From NCBI RefSeq assembly GCF_901709675.1, contig NC_051091.1:8342967-8406966 (forward strand): DNA of 64,000 nt. The letters are read 5' to 3'. The position numbers and the translations under genes were made by a program. This document shows, one piece after another, positions 37,811 to 48,881 of this stretch. Positions within the stretch are counted from its first letter, which is position 1, and every line of letters starts with the position of its first letter. Origin of the DNA: Syngnathus acus. Lineage: Eukaryota > Chordata > Actinopteri > Syngnathiformes > Syngnathidae. The notes below the pieces were generated by a model. The model was not told the origin of the DNA. It made no database searches and saw only the letters and a program-made list of their open reading frames with translations.

Positions 37811-38548
37811 ATTCCACTCAGCAAAAAACAATAAAAATGGGTTTAGGATGGCGTCTCGATAGAGAAAATGCAAACAAAAAGCAATGAATGTAAAGTTGAG
37901 CAGAGGCTCGGCGGTCTGGTGCTCAGCGATCGCGTGACACCTGCTATGCATACGGCTAATTGGGACCTTGAGCATTGGCGTCATCCTAATGAGATGAGAT
38001 GCTACTTTTGCACCACGCTGCTGTCACCGTGCAATTTCACCAATCTCATCAGCACATATGTGACACACTGGTGGCATGCTTTTTCAAATCATGTCACATT
38101 TCCAATTCAAATGTGCCAATTAGGAGACCTGTAGAGGAACATGGAGATGACGCATGCCAAGGTGCATGATTGTCCCGGGTGATTAACGCCATTTAAAAGC
38201 AATTTGGGCGAGACAATACAGTTGCAGACATTAGTTGGGGAAGTGATGCATGCGACCCCCAAAATGAGTATCGCGTTAAGCGTGGCCCGTCCATGTGACT
38301 GCATGGAGCCCATCAACAACAACCACCACCAGCATCACAAAATAATGCACTCACACACTTCAGATTACAAAGTGCATGTTTGCATTGAGGACTATTCTAC
38401 TACAAACAATCGGGTTAGTTATTCCATTGTCCCTATTTTTCATTTGTTAGACACGGAGAAAATATGAAGAAAAAAAATCCTTCATGTATTTTCCTTCTAT
38501 TTTTTTTTCAGTTTTTCATGGATTTATGCAGCTAAGAAGTCAACTCAC

Positions 38549-38860
38549 CAGTATGAAGAGTGGGAACTTGGTTTACATCCTACTGCAGGGGTCCGTCTCC
38601 GCTTCTGGACCGGGTTCCACTCCGGTGCTCCCCAGGACAGCCGGCGGACAGCCCCAAAACGTGAGCAGAATATTTCGCTCCCCTTTTGTCATAAATATTA
38701 CATAGGCAGGCGGTGGTGGTTTGAAGATGGTTGATGGTGGTGGGGAACTTCCACCGCGGCAGCCTCGCCGTCTCAGCGTTTAAATTCCACGCTCTGCACT
38801 CCACTTCTCCACTGCGCCGCAGCGCACTTTCCACCGCATCCCACAAACGGACCGGCCGAA
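38549..38860 (-). promoter_or_regulatory. Candidate gpr22 promoter and non-coding first exon
   Basis: A locally GC- and CpG-rich patch ends on the minus strand in a strong donor CATACTG|GTGAGTTG (exon end 38549). It is the best donor I noticed upstream of the gpr22 acceptor at 27097-27098, implying an 11.4-kb intron. On the plus strand two GGACAGCC copies, 11 bp apart (38635-38642, 38646-38653), resemble the right half of the REST/RE1 site. The link to gpr22 is inference. A plus-strand exon ending AAAAC|GTGAGC at 38660 cannot be excluded. Confidence 0.3.
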
Positions 38861-38912
38861 CGCATCTGCTCTCAAGCAGTCTCTCTGATACGCTGATCTG
38901 CAGGAGGATGGA

Positions 38913-38939
38913 GGGAGGGTAGGAGGGATGGAGGGAGGG
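38913..38939 (+). other. G-quadruplex-capable GGAGGG repeat
   Basis: At least five GGG runs separated by 1-5 bases fit the G3+N1-7 pattern, within a GGAT/GGAGGG tract (38903-38951). It lies just upstream of the candidate gpr22 first exon when read on the minus strand. Confidence 0.6.
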
Positions 38940-41900
38940 AGGATGGAGGGTGTTTGTTGGAAGGGGGAGGAGTCACGGATGCGGGAGTACAGGGATGAGG
39001 GACAGGAGTGTGCGCACGAGACAGGGAGAGAGGCAGAGACGCTTTTCACAAGGACGACCTGAGATTCCTCAAGGGTGAACACTCTCAATTCAAGCAGATT
39101 TCCCAATTACGTGCATCCCCGCATTTCCTTTCACACATACACACGCACGCGCACAAAAAGAGATGCAAACGGATGCCGAGCACCTCAACGTGTAGGGAAG
39201 CCATATTTTTTTTTTTTGAGAGGGATGTAGGATTCCACATCACTCTATAGCGGGTGCCAATGGAATCAACCTCTTCTGTCGTGAGCTTCCACTTTGTCAC
39301 AATGAGCTATGAGCAAGGTCACAGTCTGTTTAAACGGTGACCTTGGTCATGCCATAAATATGAGGTCCGCGTCCCCTGCTGCTGACATGCACACACTTGT
39401 TAGAGGACCGGCAGGAGACATAAAGTCAATGTGAGGAAAGGGATGAGGACGGGGATGGGGTTAAATGTGAGGTGAGAACACCTGCATAGGGCGGCGTCCA
39501 TGAGCAGATGTCAGCGGCGCACTGCTCCACACATCTTGAGGAGAAAAGCCTGCTGGAATGGAGCTTTTTTTGTTTTTATCATCGGCCAATAATGAACACA
39601 GCGTGATTATTATACGGCCATTAAATATGCATGGGTGTGTGCAAAATTGGATCAGTGATGAATAGGAGAGTTTAATGCAGTAGATGCACCTTGCACATTT
39701 TATAAGGTGTCACAGTAGTGTGAAAATATTTTTCTCAATGTCCTTCTCTAGCGTTATTTTTATTTTATTTTTTTTTAAATCAAACACAAACATTAATCTG
39801 TGTTACAAAAATATTTTGGTTGCTTTGTGTGCCTCTCGTGTGTTGATTTTAAAGGACACGAAAGGAGCCATTTTGATTTGGCTGTGAATCATGTCGGCTG
39901 TGTTCACGCCCACAACGGCGCAAACGCCCATTTTTAATTGCACCAAGCGCCATGTGCCTGCAAAAATATCGAAACTTAGTCTCGCCCACATTGTGGGTAT
40001 TTTAGACTGCTCCTCGCTGGTATGGGACTGGAGCCCATAGTGTTTGAATTTTCATGGATATTTCGACACACACTTGCAGCGCCGCATTCTGCTAATTGAC
40101 GCAGTTTTTTCTCTTTTTGCTAATTAGTTTTTTTTTATTCTGATCATTTTCTGGAAAGTGGATTTGCAAGCTATAACGTTCAGCTTGCCGCCCTTTTCAA
40201 TCTTATCGGGAATGTTTAATTATGGGGTTTGAGGCAAGGAGGCATACAAGGTCGGCGTCAAAGACATAGCTGCTTATGTTTCTAAATATGGTTCCTTGCT
40301 GGTCCTAATTTCCATGTTTGGCCCAAGTATGATCGCACAGTATGACATAAATCTCTTACGCTCTCAGCTAAAAGGTGTTAGGCGTGCACAGTCACACCTC
40401 ACCAGGCTTTTTCTGGAGCCCACCTTTCACATCACATTTACCAAACAGGACCATGGCAGGGTTATTTATTCATTTTTCTTCATTTTTCAGCAAACACAGA
40501 TGTGCGCTTGCTACCGTTCAGAATCTCTTGTGAAAACAGTGACATGGCTGGCCAGCAATTAGGAGCATGTGCCAAACACCCACATGCCGTATGCTTGTGC
40601 CACTCAGACACATACACACACACACACACACATACACCTCCCCAACACACACATACGTTAGAAGAAACCAAATGACAACACTTGCACTGACATGAACACA
40701 TATAGAGTTTAGCACGTCACTATTTAAGCGAATCGACATTTTGAAGCTCTAACTTTCTGATTGGATACTTCCAACATTTCTATATAGAGTAGATAGAAAA
40801 CAATTAAAAAAATAAGAGGCTTCAAGCTGTTTAATGCCACTCGCAAATGAAGTTTACTCTCAAACTAATGAACGGTATTACACAATGTGCATTTAAAACA
40901 ACCACATTGTTTTGCCTTAGGAAAATCCACTTAGCTTGTTGATGCTAACAAATAATGCAAAACACTGCAGGTGAGCTAATGTATATTATCTCTTGAGGCT
41001 CTTTGGATGTTTGAATACAAACAGTGGAGAAACACATGTAAACAAGCAATATGAAACAATACATATAGGCATATATTCTTTATCCTCCTCTTGCTCTGCT
41101 TGGTTGCGATCGTCTTAGTATATATTAGCGTGTCGGATTTTTACTGCCTCCAGGTGGCCAAAGCGAGCACAATAAATTATAATGCACAAGCTGCTTAATT
41201 CTTTACATTATATTTAATGACGTTATTAGTATGTGTTTGTATAAAGTACAATAGAGTGCTATTTTCCTTATTAAAAAAACAACAAACATTTGTTGGGTTT
41301 ATAGGGAGGCCGCAATGGCTAAAAGACAGATATCATATGCATTTAGATCCATATTTTACATTTCATATTTCCTGCATTAGGAAACAACATGACATGCCAC
41401 GCACGAAGCTTCAGAGCAAGAAGCAGCCTAACCTTTGATTTCATCTGGACTATAACATCTCTGGAGAATCGTCTATCTCTCGTTTCTCCTCAGTCGACAA
41501 ACATCTTCCTTTATAGCTCTTTAAAGTCCAGAACGATAAAGCCCCAAAAATACCCATGCTGTTTGATCCTTTGGTACACAAAGGTAATTTTTTTTTTTCC
41601 CTCCTGATATTTGAAGATTTACTTGGAAGTTATCTCCATTTTCATGACAGTAAATAGCAAGCGCTGAAGCATGATGCCATTTTGCTCCCTGCGGTGTTCC
41701 TGGTCAGGTTTTCAAATCAATGTAGAGATGAAGCATTCATTGAAGTTCTAATGCATGCGGGGTTGCGGATTTGCCCATGCCGCTTTGGTATGGATCGTAT
41801 GCTCGTGTGTTTGTGTCACCATCAGAGATCCCCGCGGAGCCTCTGGTCAACCTGGACCACAGTCAAGCCCTGCGGCTTCAACCTCGCAGCACGCTCAAAG

Positions 41901-43819
41901 CTGAGATTAGATCACACCACAGCCTGGACATTGCTCAAATGCATGCTACACTGTACGCAGCATGTACAGTAGACAACGATGGCGCAGCAAACGTTTGGAA
42001 TTTACCAGCATTACTGGAGTCGCAGTATGGCACAATCAAAGCGCCAGGATGTAGGCTGTATCACAAATTTAAGTATAATATTGCTCAGTTTTGCTTCACT
42101 GGCATTATGAAACTCAGAATCACGACTAAATGCTGGAAGTCAAAGAAGATGTCGGAAAAGCATTCATGTGGCAACCGAACCCTGGTATTGCGCGAAAGCA
42201 CTTACTAAGCGTGCAATCAGATTGCTCGGATGTCATCACTATACATCTCCAGGGGCCATAGCTGCTTGGTAAAAAGGAACATGAAATGTCAGACACTATG
42301 CTGAGCAACCTCTATGAATCATCAAAACCAGTCAAGATAAAATACAATAATAGGAAGTTCAAAACAATAAAAAAAAAGAGGCATCACACTACAAAAAAAA
42401 AAAAGCTAACTAGATTGTAAACTCATATGGCAACTAAATGGGTCATACAGAAAAAAGGTTTTTATGTGGGTCATTGCGCAACTTAGGCAAAATGTTCAGA
42501 CAGTGATTTTCATTCAGAGGATTAACAATATATTCCTGTTAGTATTGTTATATTGACTGTCTATATGGGTTGCTCCACCATTTGTGTTCAAATATTCATT
42601 ACTTAAAGGGCTATAAAACTCCACCACTGCTCAAATTTTGAAAAAACTTATAAGTCACTCCTATGTCAAGGCATCTATCTCTGTATTGGGGTTGCTTTGG
42701 CACTTATTTATACCCAGCATTATTTATGAATGCCCTTGAAAGCAGCGTGCTGTCTACGCACCCTCATAGCTGACCTTATTACAGTCACGGCAACGAAGGA
42801 CTTCTAGCTGGAGTATCCTATTAAAGAGAGAAAGTGCAAATGAAAATGTCACAATGCCTCCCCGTGTCAGCCACTGACTCAGCGACACTTTCTGCTCAAA
42901 CTGGGAAGCACTTGACTGTAAGAGGAGAGATTGATCCCGCAGACTTGAGAGCGAGTCCGACGAGAGGGGAGTGGACTCGGATCGCCAATAAATAATCCAG
43001 AATCAGCTCTGTACACAACAAACATCGTGATGGTGGTGAGAAAGAGACCATTGTGGCCTCTCGAAATGACCTTGGGCTGATGTTTGAAAGAGGCTAAGCC
43101 AGGGACAGAGGGCAGGCAGAGAGGATTGTGGGTAAATTTGATGGCCAGTAATGCCTGGAGCCAAATGGATTAAGAGGGAGAAGGTACAAGCAGGCGACAC
43201 AAAAGACAAGACGCTCTGATTAAATGCCTCCAAGCCAATTAAAACGCTGCATCATAAATGAGCTCACAATTACCTTTTGCCAGCCTCAAGAAGGGCAACC
43301 AGAGACATGTGACTAAAGCACCTCACTGAAAGGGATTCTAAAAAGGTTGGCAGCTTGCTTCACCCTCTCATTAGTGCACCCGGGAAGGCACTCCAATATG
43401 GACTTTGTCCGTATGACCCGCTGAGCACCTTTAGCGTCTGTTCAGGGGTGACCGGAAACTGTAATTGTCCTGCTGGTGTGTATGCAACCTCGGAAGGTTT
43501 ACTGGCTCCTGCTTTACAAATATTAGAATTCGGGAATTGATTTCTACAATAGTCCAATTCATTATGAACAAAGATGTCTCGATTAAATACTCCAAAATCA
43601 TGTTAGACCACCTGCGCCTCAAGTTAGACTTAGTTTTAGTGAGTCTGAAATCTAGTCTAATTTCTGTTTGCAGATGTGCTGAGGCGAGGCAGAAATGCTG
43701 TTCTACCAAATTCAGTCTATTGCTCCGTCGGGGGCGAGGCTGCTTTGTGCCCTGGCACGCCCAGACTGGCTTGCCACCAACACACTCGACAAGACTTCCG
43801 CTGGCATGAAAATTATGCT

Positions 43820-43990
43820 ACATCCATTTTTACACTGAGCGTCTTGCCTCCAGTGAAGCATGCTGGTGATAACATCATGCTTTCGGGCTCTTTGTCTTCT
43901 GCTGGAACTGGGGCGTTAGTTTGAACGGGTTCAAACTGCAGTCAGTGTTAGCACAAAACCTTTAAGCTTCTGTTAGAAAGCAAAATATTA
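43820..43990 (+). pseudogene. Tc1-like transposase fossil
   Basis: The plus strand reads PPVKHAGDNIMLSGSLSSAG then TGALV, matching the VKHGGGSIMLWGCFSSxGTG block of Tc1/mariner transposases, and ends at a stop. The DNA that follows (CAGTCAGTGTTAGCACAAAA, CTTCTGTTAGAAAGC) continues the usual fish Tc1 sequence. No complete frame or TIRs were found, so it is dead. Confidence 0.6.
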
Positions 43991-46900
43991 ATTACTTTTA
44001 AAAAGTCAAGAAACACTTGCGAGAACATCTGAACTTTTGGGTTTGTTCTGAGTTGGCACTACATTATCACAGTTTAATTTTTAGTTGTACTGGTTGGTCA
44101 TAAGTCACGCGAATGGAAAAAGTCTGGAAAGAATTTCCGTGGTAATGTTTATATTATATACATGCGACTGAACAGACATGTCTGCAGCGGATAGACGGAC
44201 AGACATTTGTGGCTACGTTCACCAAGCTCTAAGGAAGTGTGTGATGGATCGAAGATGAGACGTTCACTGACCTGTCACTTCAATGCCGCCTGTTTCCGTT
44301 CCCGGCCTGTTCTTCCTGACCCTTGTCTTGCGTTCTCCGCTGTCCCTCTGGTTCCCCTCCTTCCTCCAAGCATTCAACCTGTCAGCACTTTGCCTTGCCC
44401 ACTCAGCCATACGCAACTGGCATAGCGGCATCTGCTGCCTCCTCGCTCTCCGACCTGCATGGAAACTTTCCAACAGCTCGTGGTCATCACCTCGCCAAAA
44501 CATTAGTGGATGGGTGTCAGCGTTTTCTTTCACTAGACCAGCGCCAGGGTGTCGTTTGATGCTGATGGGGCACACATTTGAGGTGAGGCTTGTCGAGGCG
44601 TGATATGCTGAATGAATTGAAGCCCTTAGGCGGCGGAACCCCGAGTAATACATCCGAGATAACCTTGGTCACAACTCATTAATCGTCACTCTGAGAGCAC
44701 TTCTGCATGTCACATTGGCTTAATTTCTTTTTTTTTTCCTCAATATGTGATGGATTTCGATTCCCCCGTTGATGGCAATGATGGCATGAGAGATTCTGAC
44801 TTGGAAAGAAGAAATCATGTGACCAATCTCCAAAGGGTTCATGTCAATAAGAAAGAGGCATGATGAAGCAAGTGTGAGAAGATGAGGTTGTTGCAATCAT
44901 TCATGACGTATTTTTATGTTAACGCTTTCACACGAGATGCTACAAGTGGTTGTGATACGACAAGTTATCAGAAGGGTCAAACTGCAGCAGACATCAAGGT
45001 TTGGCATCTGTTCCCAACAAGCCCGACGTTCCAGCTTCCGCTCTTTCCAATAACGATTTATTTCTAGCAATCTCTGTTTCCTAGCCAGCTGCTAAATTAC
45101 AGATTAGAGATTTTCTTATAGGCGGCAGAGAGGGGGGAAGATGGAAGGAGCGCTAATGGGAATGTGCAGGTTCCAAAATAAGAAAAACATCTCCGAATGG
45201 AAATACAGTTTAAGAAGGCAGATGAAAAATGACATATGCTAATCTTGCATCAAAAATATCCCATGAGAACGTTTTAATAATGGTGAGCCATTGTGACAGC
45301 CAGCTCATCAGAGCCATAATGAAGATAATATGCTCATAAAACGGACTCATTCTGGGGAGGGGAAAAAAAAACACACACACGTACACACACACACAAAGCA
45401 AACAACACATCAGCTACTTGGCTATTTTGAAGGGGGAGATGGACAGATGAGGTCAAGTGAGTACACGGGCAGGGTGAGCGAATAAGTGAGGGAGGAGAGT
45501 GCCAACGCTAGTATCGGCATAAATAAAAACTCATACCAATGCAAAATTTAAGAAATGGAAAACTTTTACACTCAAGCGTCTTTGGGTTTTTGAAAAGCGC
45601 TTTACAAATTTAATGGATTATTATTATTATTAATGTATTGGAGTCCCTGGGAGGCAATTACTGTCTAGTGAAGAAAAAGCAGCCAAAATAAATGTACCCA
45701 GCAACACTCTGCAACACAGCAAAATGAATAGAATATGGAAGTTAGCCAGGAAGAGCTTATTTGCATGTTGGAATAAAATTCATATTTAGAAATGTCCAGG
45801 GAACAAGGGAGAGAGTTTTGTGAATTTTATTTTCACAAAATGTTGCCAATGATTGTTTGACATTTTGGTGACAGAGACTCTCCACGCTTTGCTTTTTTTA
45901 ACACATGTACAAAGGGAGGTCAAAACCTCCCATGTTCAAATTTGGCAAATTTGTTCATTTTTCACCTGGTACTATTTTTACACTTATGCGTTTATTCCGC
46001 CACTATTCCTGAACATGACACCTCAATTTAGCACTGCAGGGAGGATCAATGCAAACTAAGCATACAAATTGGAATTGATTGCTGGAGAGATGTTAACACA
46101 GAGCTGCCAACCTGTACGCATTTTAATTAGCAAATACATATTTTTATCTCAAAGCATAAAATTTGTGACCTGTCACAGAAGAAAAAAAAAATCTCATCCA
46201 GATTTTTGCATGACTTCTTACACTCATCCAAAATGGGCTTGTTTATCCGTGTTGGAGGTTTTTCTTTTTCTTGAGCACCTTACTTTTGTAGTACAACTCG
46301 AACATGTATACGCTCTAATTGCATTACAGAAACAAATAACGCAGAGCCTGTTGATAGTTCCTCCAGAAACCACAGAGGTTAGCGTGGCTTCACAGATCAA
46401 TAGATACTATAAATGCTGAGCTTGGCGCACAAGTAAAAGACACACAACTGCTGTATGGAGGATCAAACATAACATGGTGGAACGTGCTGGCGACAGCTTT
46501 ATGATAAACACCTTCATACGAGATGTAGCCGTGAGCGCATGCATACGAGCCTCGACATGACACGCACAAAGCAAAAGTGACTTGACGAGCGGGATGGAAA
46601 GGAAGATGGAATTGAGGCGGATCGTATGCTAATAGAAGCGAGAGGCTAAAAGTGAAACAGAGCACATTTCATCGCTATAGCAACAGCCTTTGTACTTGTG
46701 GAGGCAAGTGGGTAGCGAGTGGGAGGGAAAATCTGAGGAGGCAAAAAGAGCGAGAGAGAGAGAGAGAGACTTTGGCTGGCCTCTTGGTGAGCTTCTACTT
46801 ACAAAGCTTCTGCCAAACAGTCACCTTGAGGCATTAAACAGTCAAGGTCACCAGGGAAGAAAAATGGAGCAAATCTTACACAAACACGATGGAAGTTCTC

Positions 46901-47997
46901 TCTCGCAACCGGCTACTCTCGTTCATGCCCTCTACTCACAGACCAGATCTATTAACCGTGAAGATCTACAAAACTCTCTTTTATGGACATAACAGTTGTC
47001 ATGTTGCACATTATTTTTACTGAGGAACCGTGGCGACCATTGAAAAGCTTGTTTATGGCCATGTCATCATAACAAAGGTGGAAAAAAAGGACATCATATT
47101 ATTAGCGAGAACTCAGAATGGATTCATAATGATCTTATAACTCCTCTCAGACCTCATCAATACACCACTAATACTCGTCATTCTCCACTGATATGACCGA
47201 GTACTGTTTTATTTGTCTGCCTACAGGTTATTGCTGAACTGTCTGCGTTTAATTCATTGCCTAAGGCAAATTCCCATTTCAATTAAACTGACAGGGCCTT
47301 TCCTTAGGCTGTTTGGCCGGTTTAAATACATGTTATGTAAATAAATTAATAAAATCCATTTTAAACAGCTCAAAACATTCAAACTCACTTCCAAAGCATA
47401 GTGCGAGTAGTTTTGCTGCCTTTGTGGAAAAGTGTAAATAGGAAGAGTGCTGAAAGTGATTTCTATATTCTATGCAGAGGACCAAAATCTCCATATTAAG
47501 GCCCATCTTTGGCTTTTATTAGAAATGACAATAACGTCAATGGGATCAGAAATGAAGCGGGAGCAGTCATTTCAATGGTACTAGATCACAGTACAGCCAA
47601 TTTTGGTTGGATTTTACTCCGCTTGTGATAACCTTGACGTCCCCAAACATGAAAGCCAGATTATGAAACGGATGAAGGTTATTACAGCTGCTGCACCAGT
47701 CAAAATTGCTCCATTCACACGACCCACTTGTGATTTACAACTGGCTTACACTCTCCTGACATAAGTGACTGCTGCTATTTTTTTTTTCCCCCAAAACAAC
47801 AAGCTAAACATTTATGGAGTGATATTCATGACACAAAACATTGTTGCTTGAAATGTCACAAATCAAGTTGTTTTGCTGTGCATAATGGTGGAAATATTTC
47901 TTCTGTGTATTTTGCATAGTAATCGCTGAAGACAAGCTGAATGCACAGCGGTAAACGTACATTTGTCAACAGTAATGCTGGTGCAACACAGATCTTG

Positions 47998-48000
<3 letters not shown>

Positions 48001-48050
<50 letters not shown>
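48001..48050 (+). repeat. (TG)25 microsatellite
   Basis: Uninterrupted TG dinucleotides, about 800 bp past the 3' end of the col7a1 coding region. Confidence 0.98.
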
Positions 48051-48053
<3 letters not shown>

Positions 48054-48695
48054 GCGCCATGTGATTATGGCGTACAAAGGGAAAAAATAAATACTACAAA
48101 AATATTCTTACTATAGAAAGCATATTGCTGCCACGCCAGAACAAAAAAGTTCAAAGACACTTGAGAATGTTATAAATTTGACCGATTAACATGAAAACAG
48201 CTGAGGTGAATTCTTGGACTCATACCGAACTTATGAAAACATGAAATAGCACCTAACGTAATGTCAAACTTTTATTTCTGTTGTGGCAATAATACTTCTC
48301 CAATTGACAAGCATTAAAAGTCACCCTGCATTGTTTTTGCAACCAAACATTTGGATTCTCTGAAATGAACTTACCGCCCCGCAGTCAAACGTCAACATGC
48401 CAGGTGAACAAGTGTGCATGCTCAAGTGGATGTGGAGTCACTGAATGCTCCCATCAGGGGAAATCAAGCGAAGGCAAGATGGCATGAAAGAGCAAAGGCA
48501 CGAGCAGTCGTAGCCAACAAGCAGAAAATCTTCTCATTAATGAAATATGCTGATGAAAATGGAACATCCCGATTGGTCACACACACATTGAAATGATTTA
48601 TTTGTGTAGCCGCAGATGACATTGAGATGTTATCATTGTTACATTGCATTTATAGTATTTAAATAATTTTAAGACTAATATAGTAGTTGCCTTGT

Positions 48696-48701
48696 TTTAT
48701 T
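48696..48701 (-). terminator. Candidate poly(A) signal for col7a1
   Basis: AATAAA on the minus strand, about 150 nt past the stop. A second is at 48597-48602. Confidence 0.45.
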
Positions 48702-48852
48702 TTATAAGGATAAAGCAAATTGATCAAGTGTGTTTTGATGTTGAAATAATAAATAAAAAAATATTTACCATTGATATATATATATAACAATAGAATGATT
48801 TCAAAGCTATAGAAAGGATGATGCTCCTGTGTTGAGAAGGACTTGATCACCA

Positions 48853-48881
48853 TCACCGAGATGTTTGCAGCAAGGGAGACC
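48853..48881 (-). CDS. col7a1: col7a1 terminal exon (exon 1 from the 3' end)
   Basis: Acceptor TGTACTTCAG|GGTC; encodes the tail GSPLLQTSR, then TGA. Phase fits the Kunitz exon. Read-through past the preceding donor would instead add a longer unrelated tail, so this is slightly less certain. Confidence 0.7.

Larger units (their letters stand above)
27097..38548. other. Non-coding stretch upstream of gpr22 (possible first intron)
   Basis: No protein-like frame was recognised. It contains the repeats near 30.0, 33.9, 35.3 and 37.6 kb and a G15 run (37086-37100). Unique-looking balanced-composition blocks such as 33200-33420 and 37900-38120 could be conserved non-coding elements, but this cannot be shown from one sequence. 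Confidence 0.45.
38861..48690. other. Intergenic DNA between the candidate gpr22 promoter and col7a1
   Basis: No recognised gene. A (CA)n tract lies near 40614-40635. A Tc1 fossil and a (TG)25 repeat are listed separately. An open frame near 41815-41940 after an acceptor-like TCACCATCAG is discussed as a finding but not called. Confidence 0.5.

Noticed and set aside
44264-44653. Overlapping open frames of 106 and 129 codons on opposite strands
   Set aside because: No recognisable domain and no splice or promoter support; probably chance frames in a locally GC-richer block.
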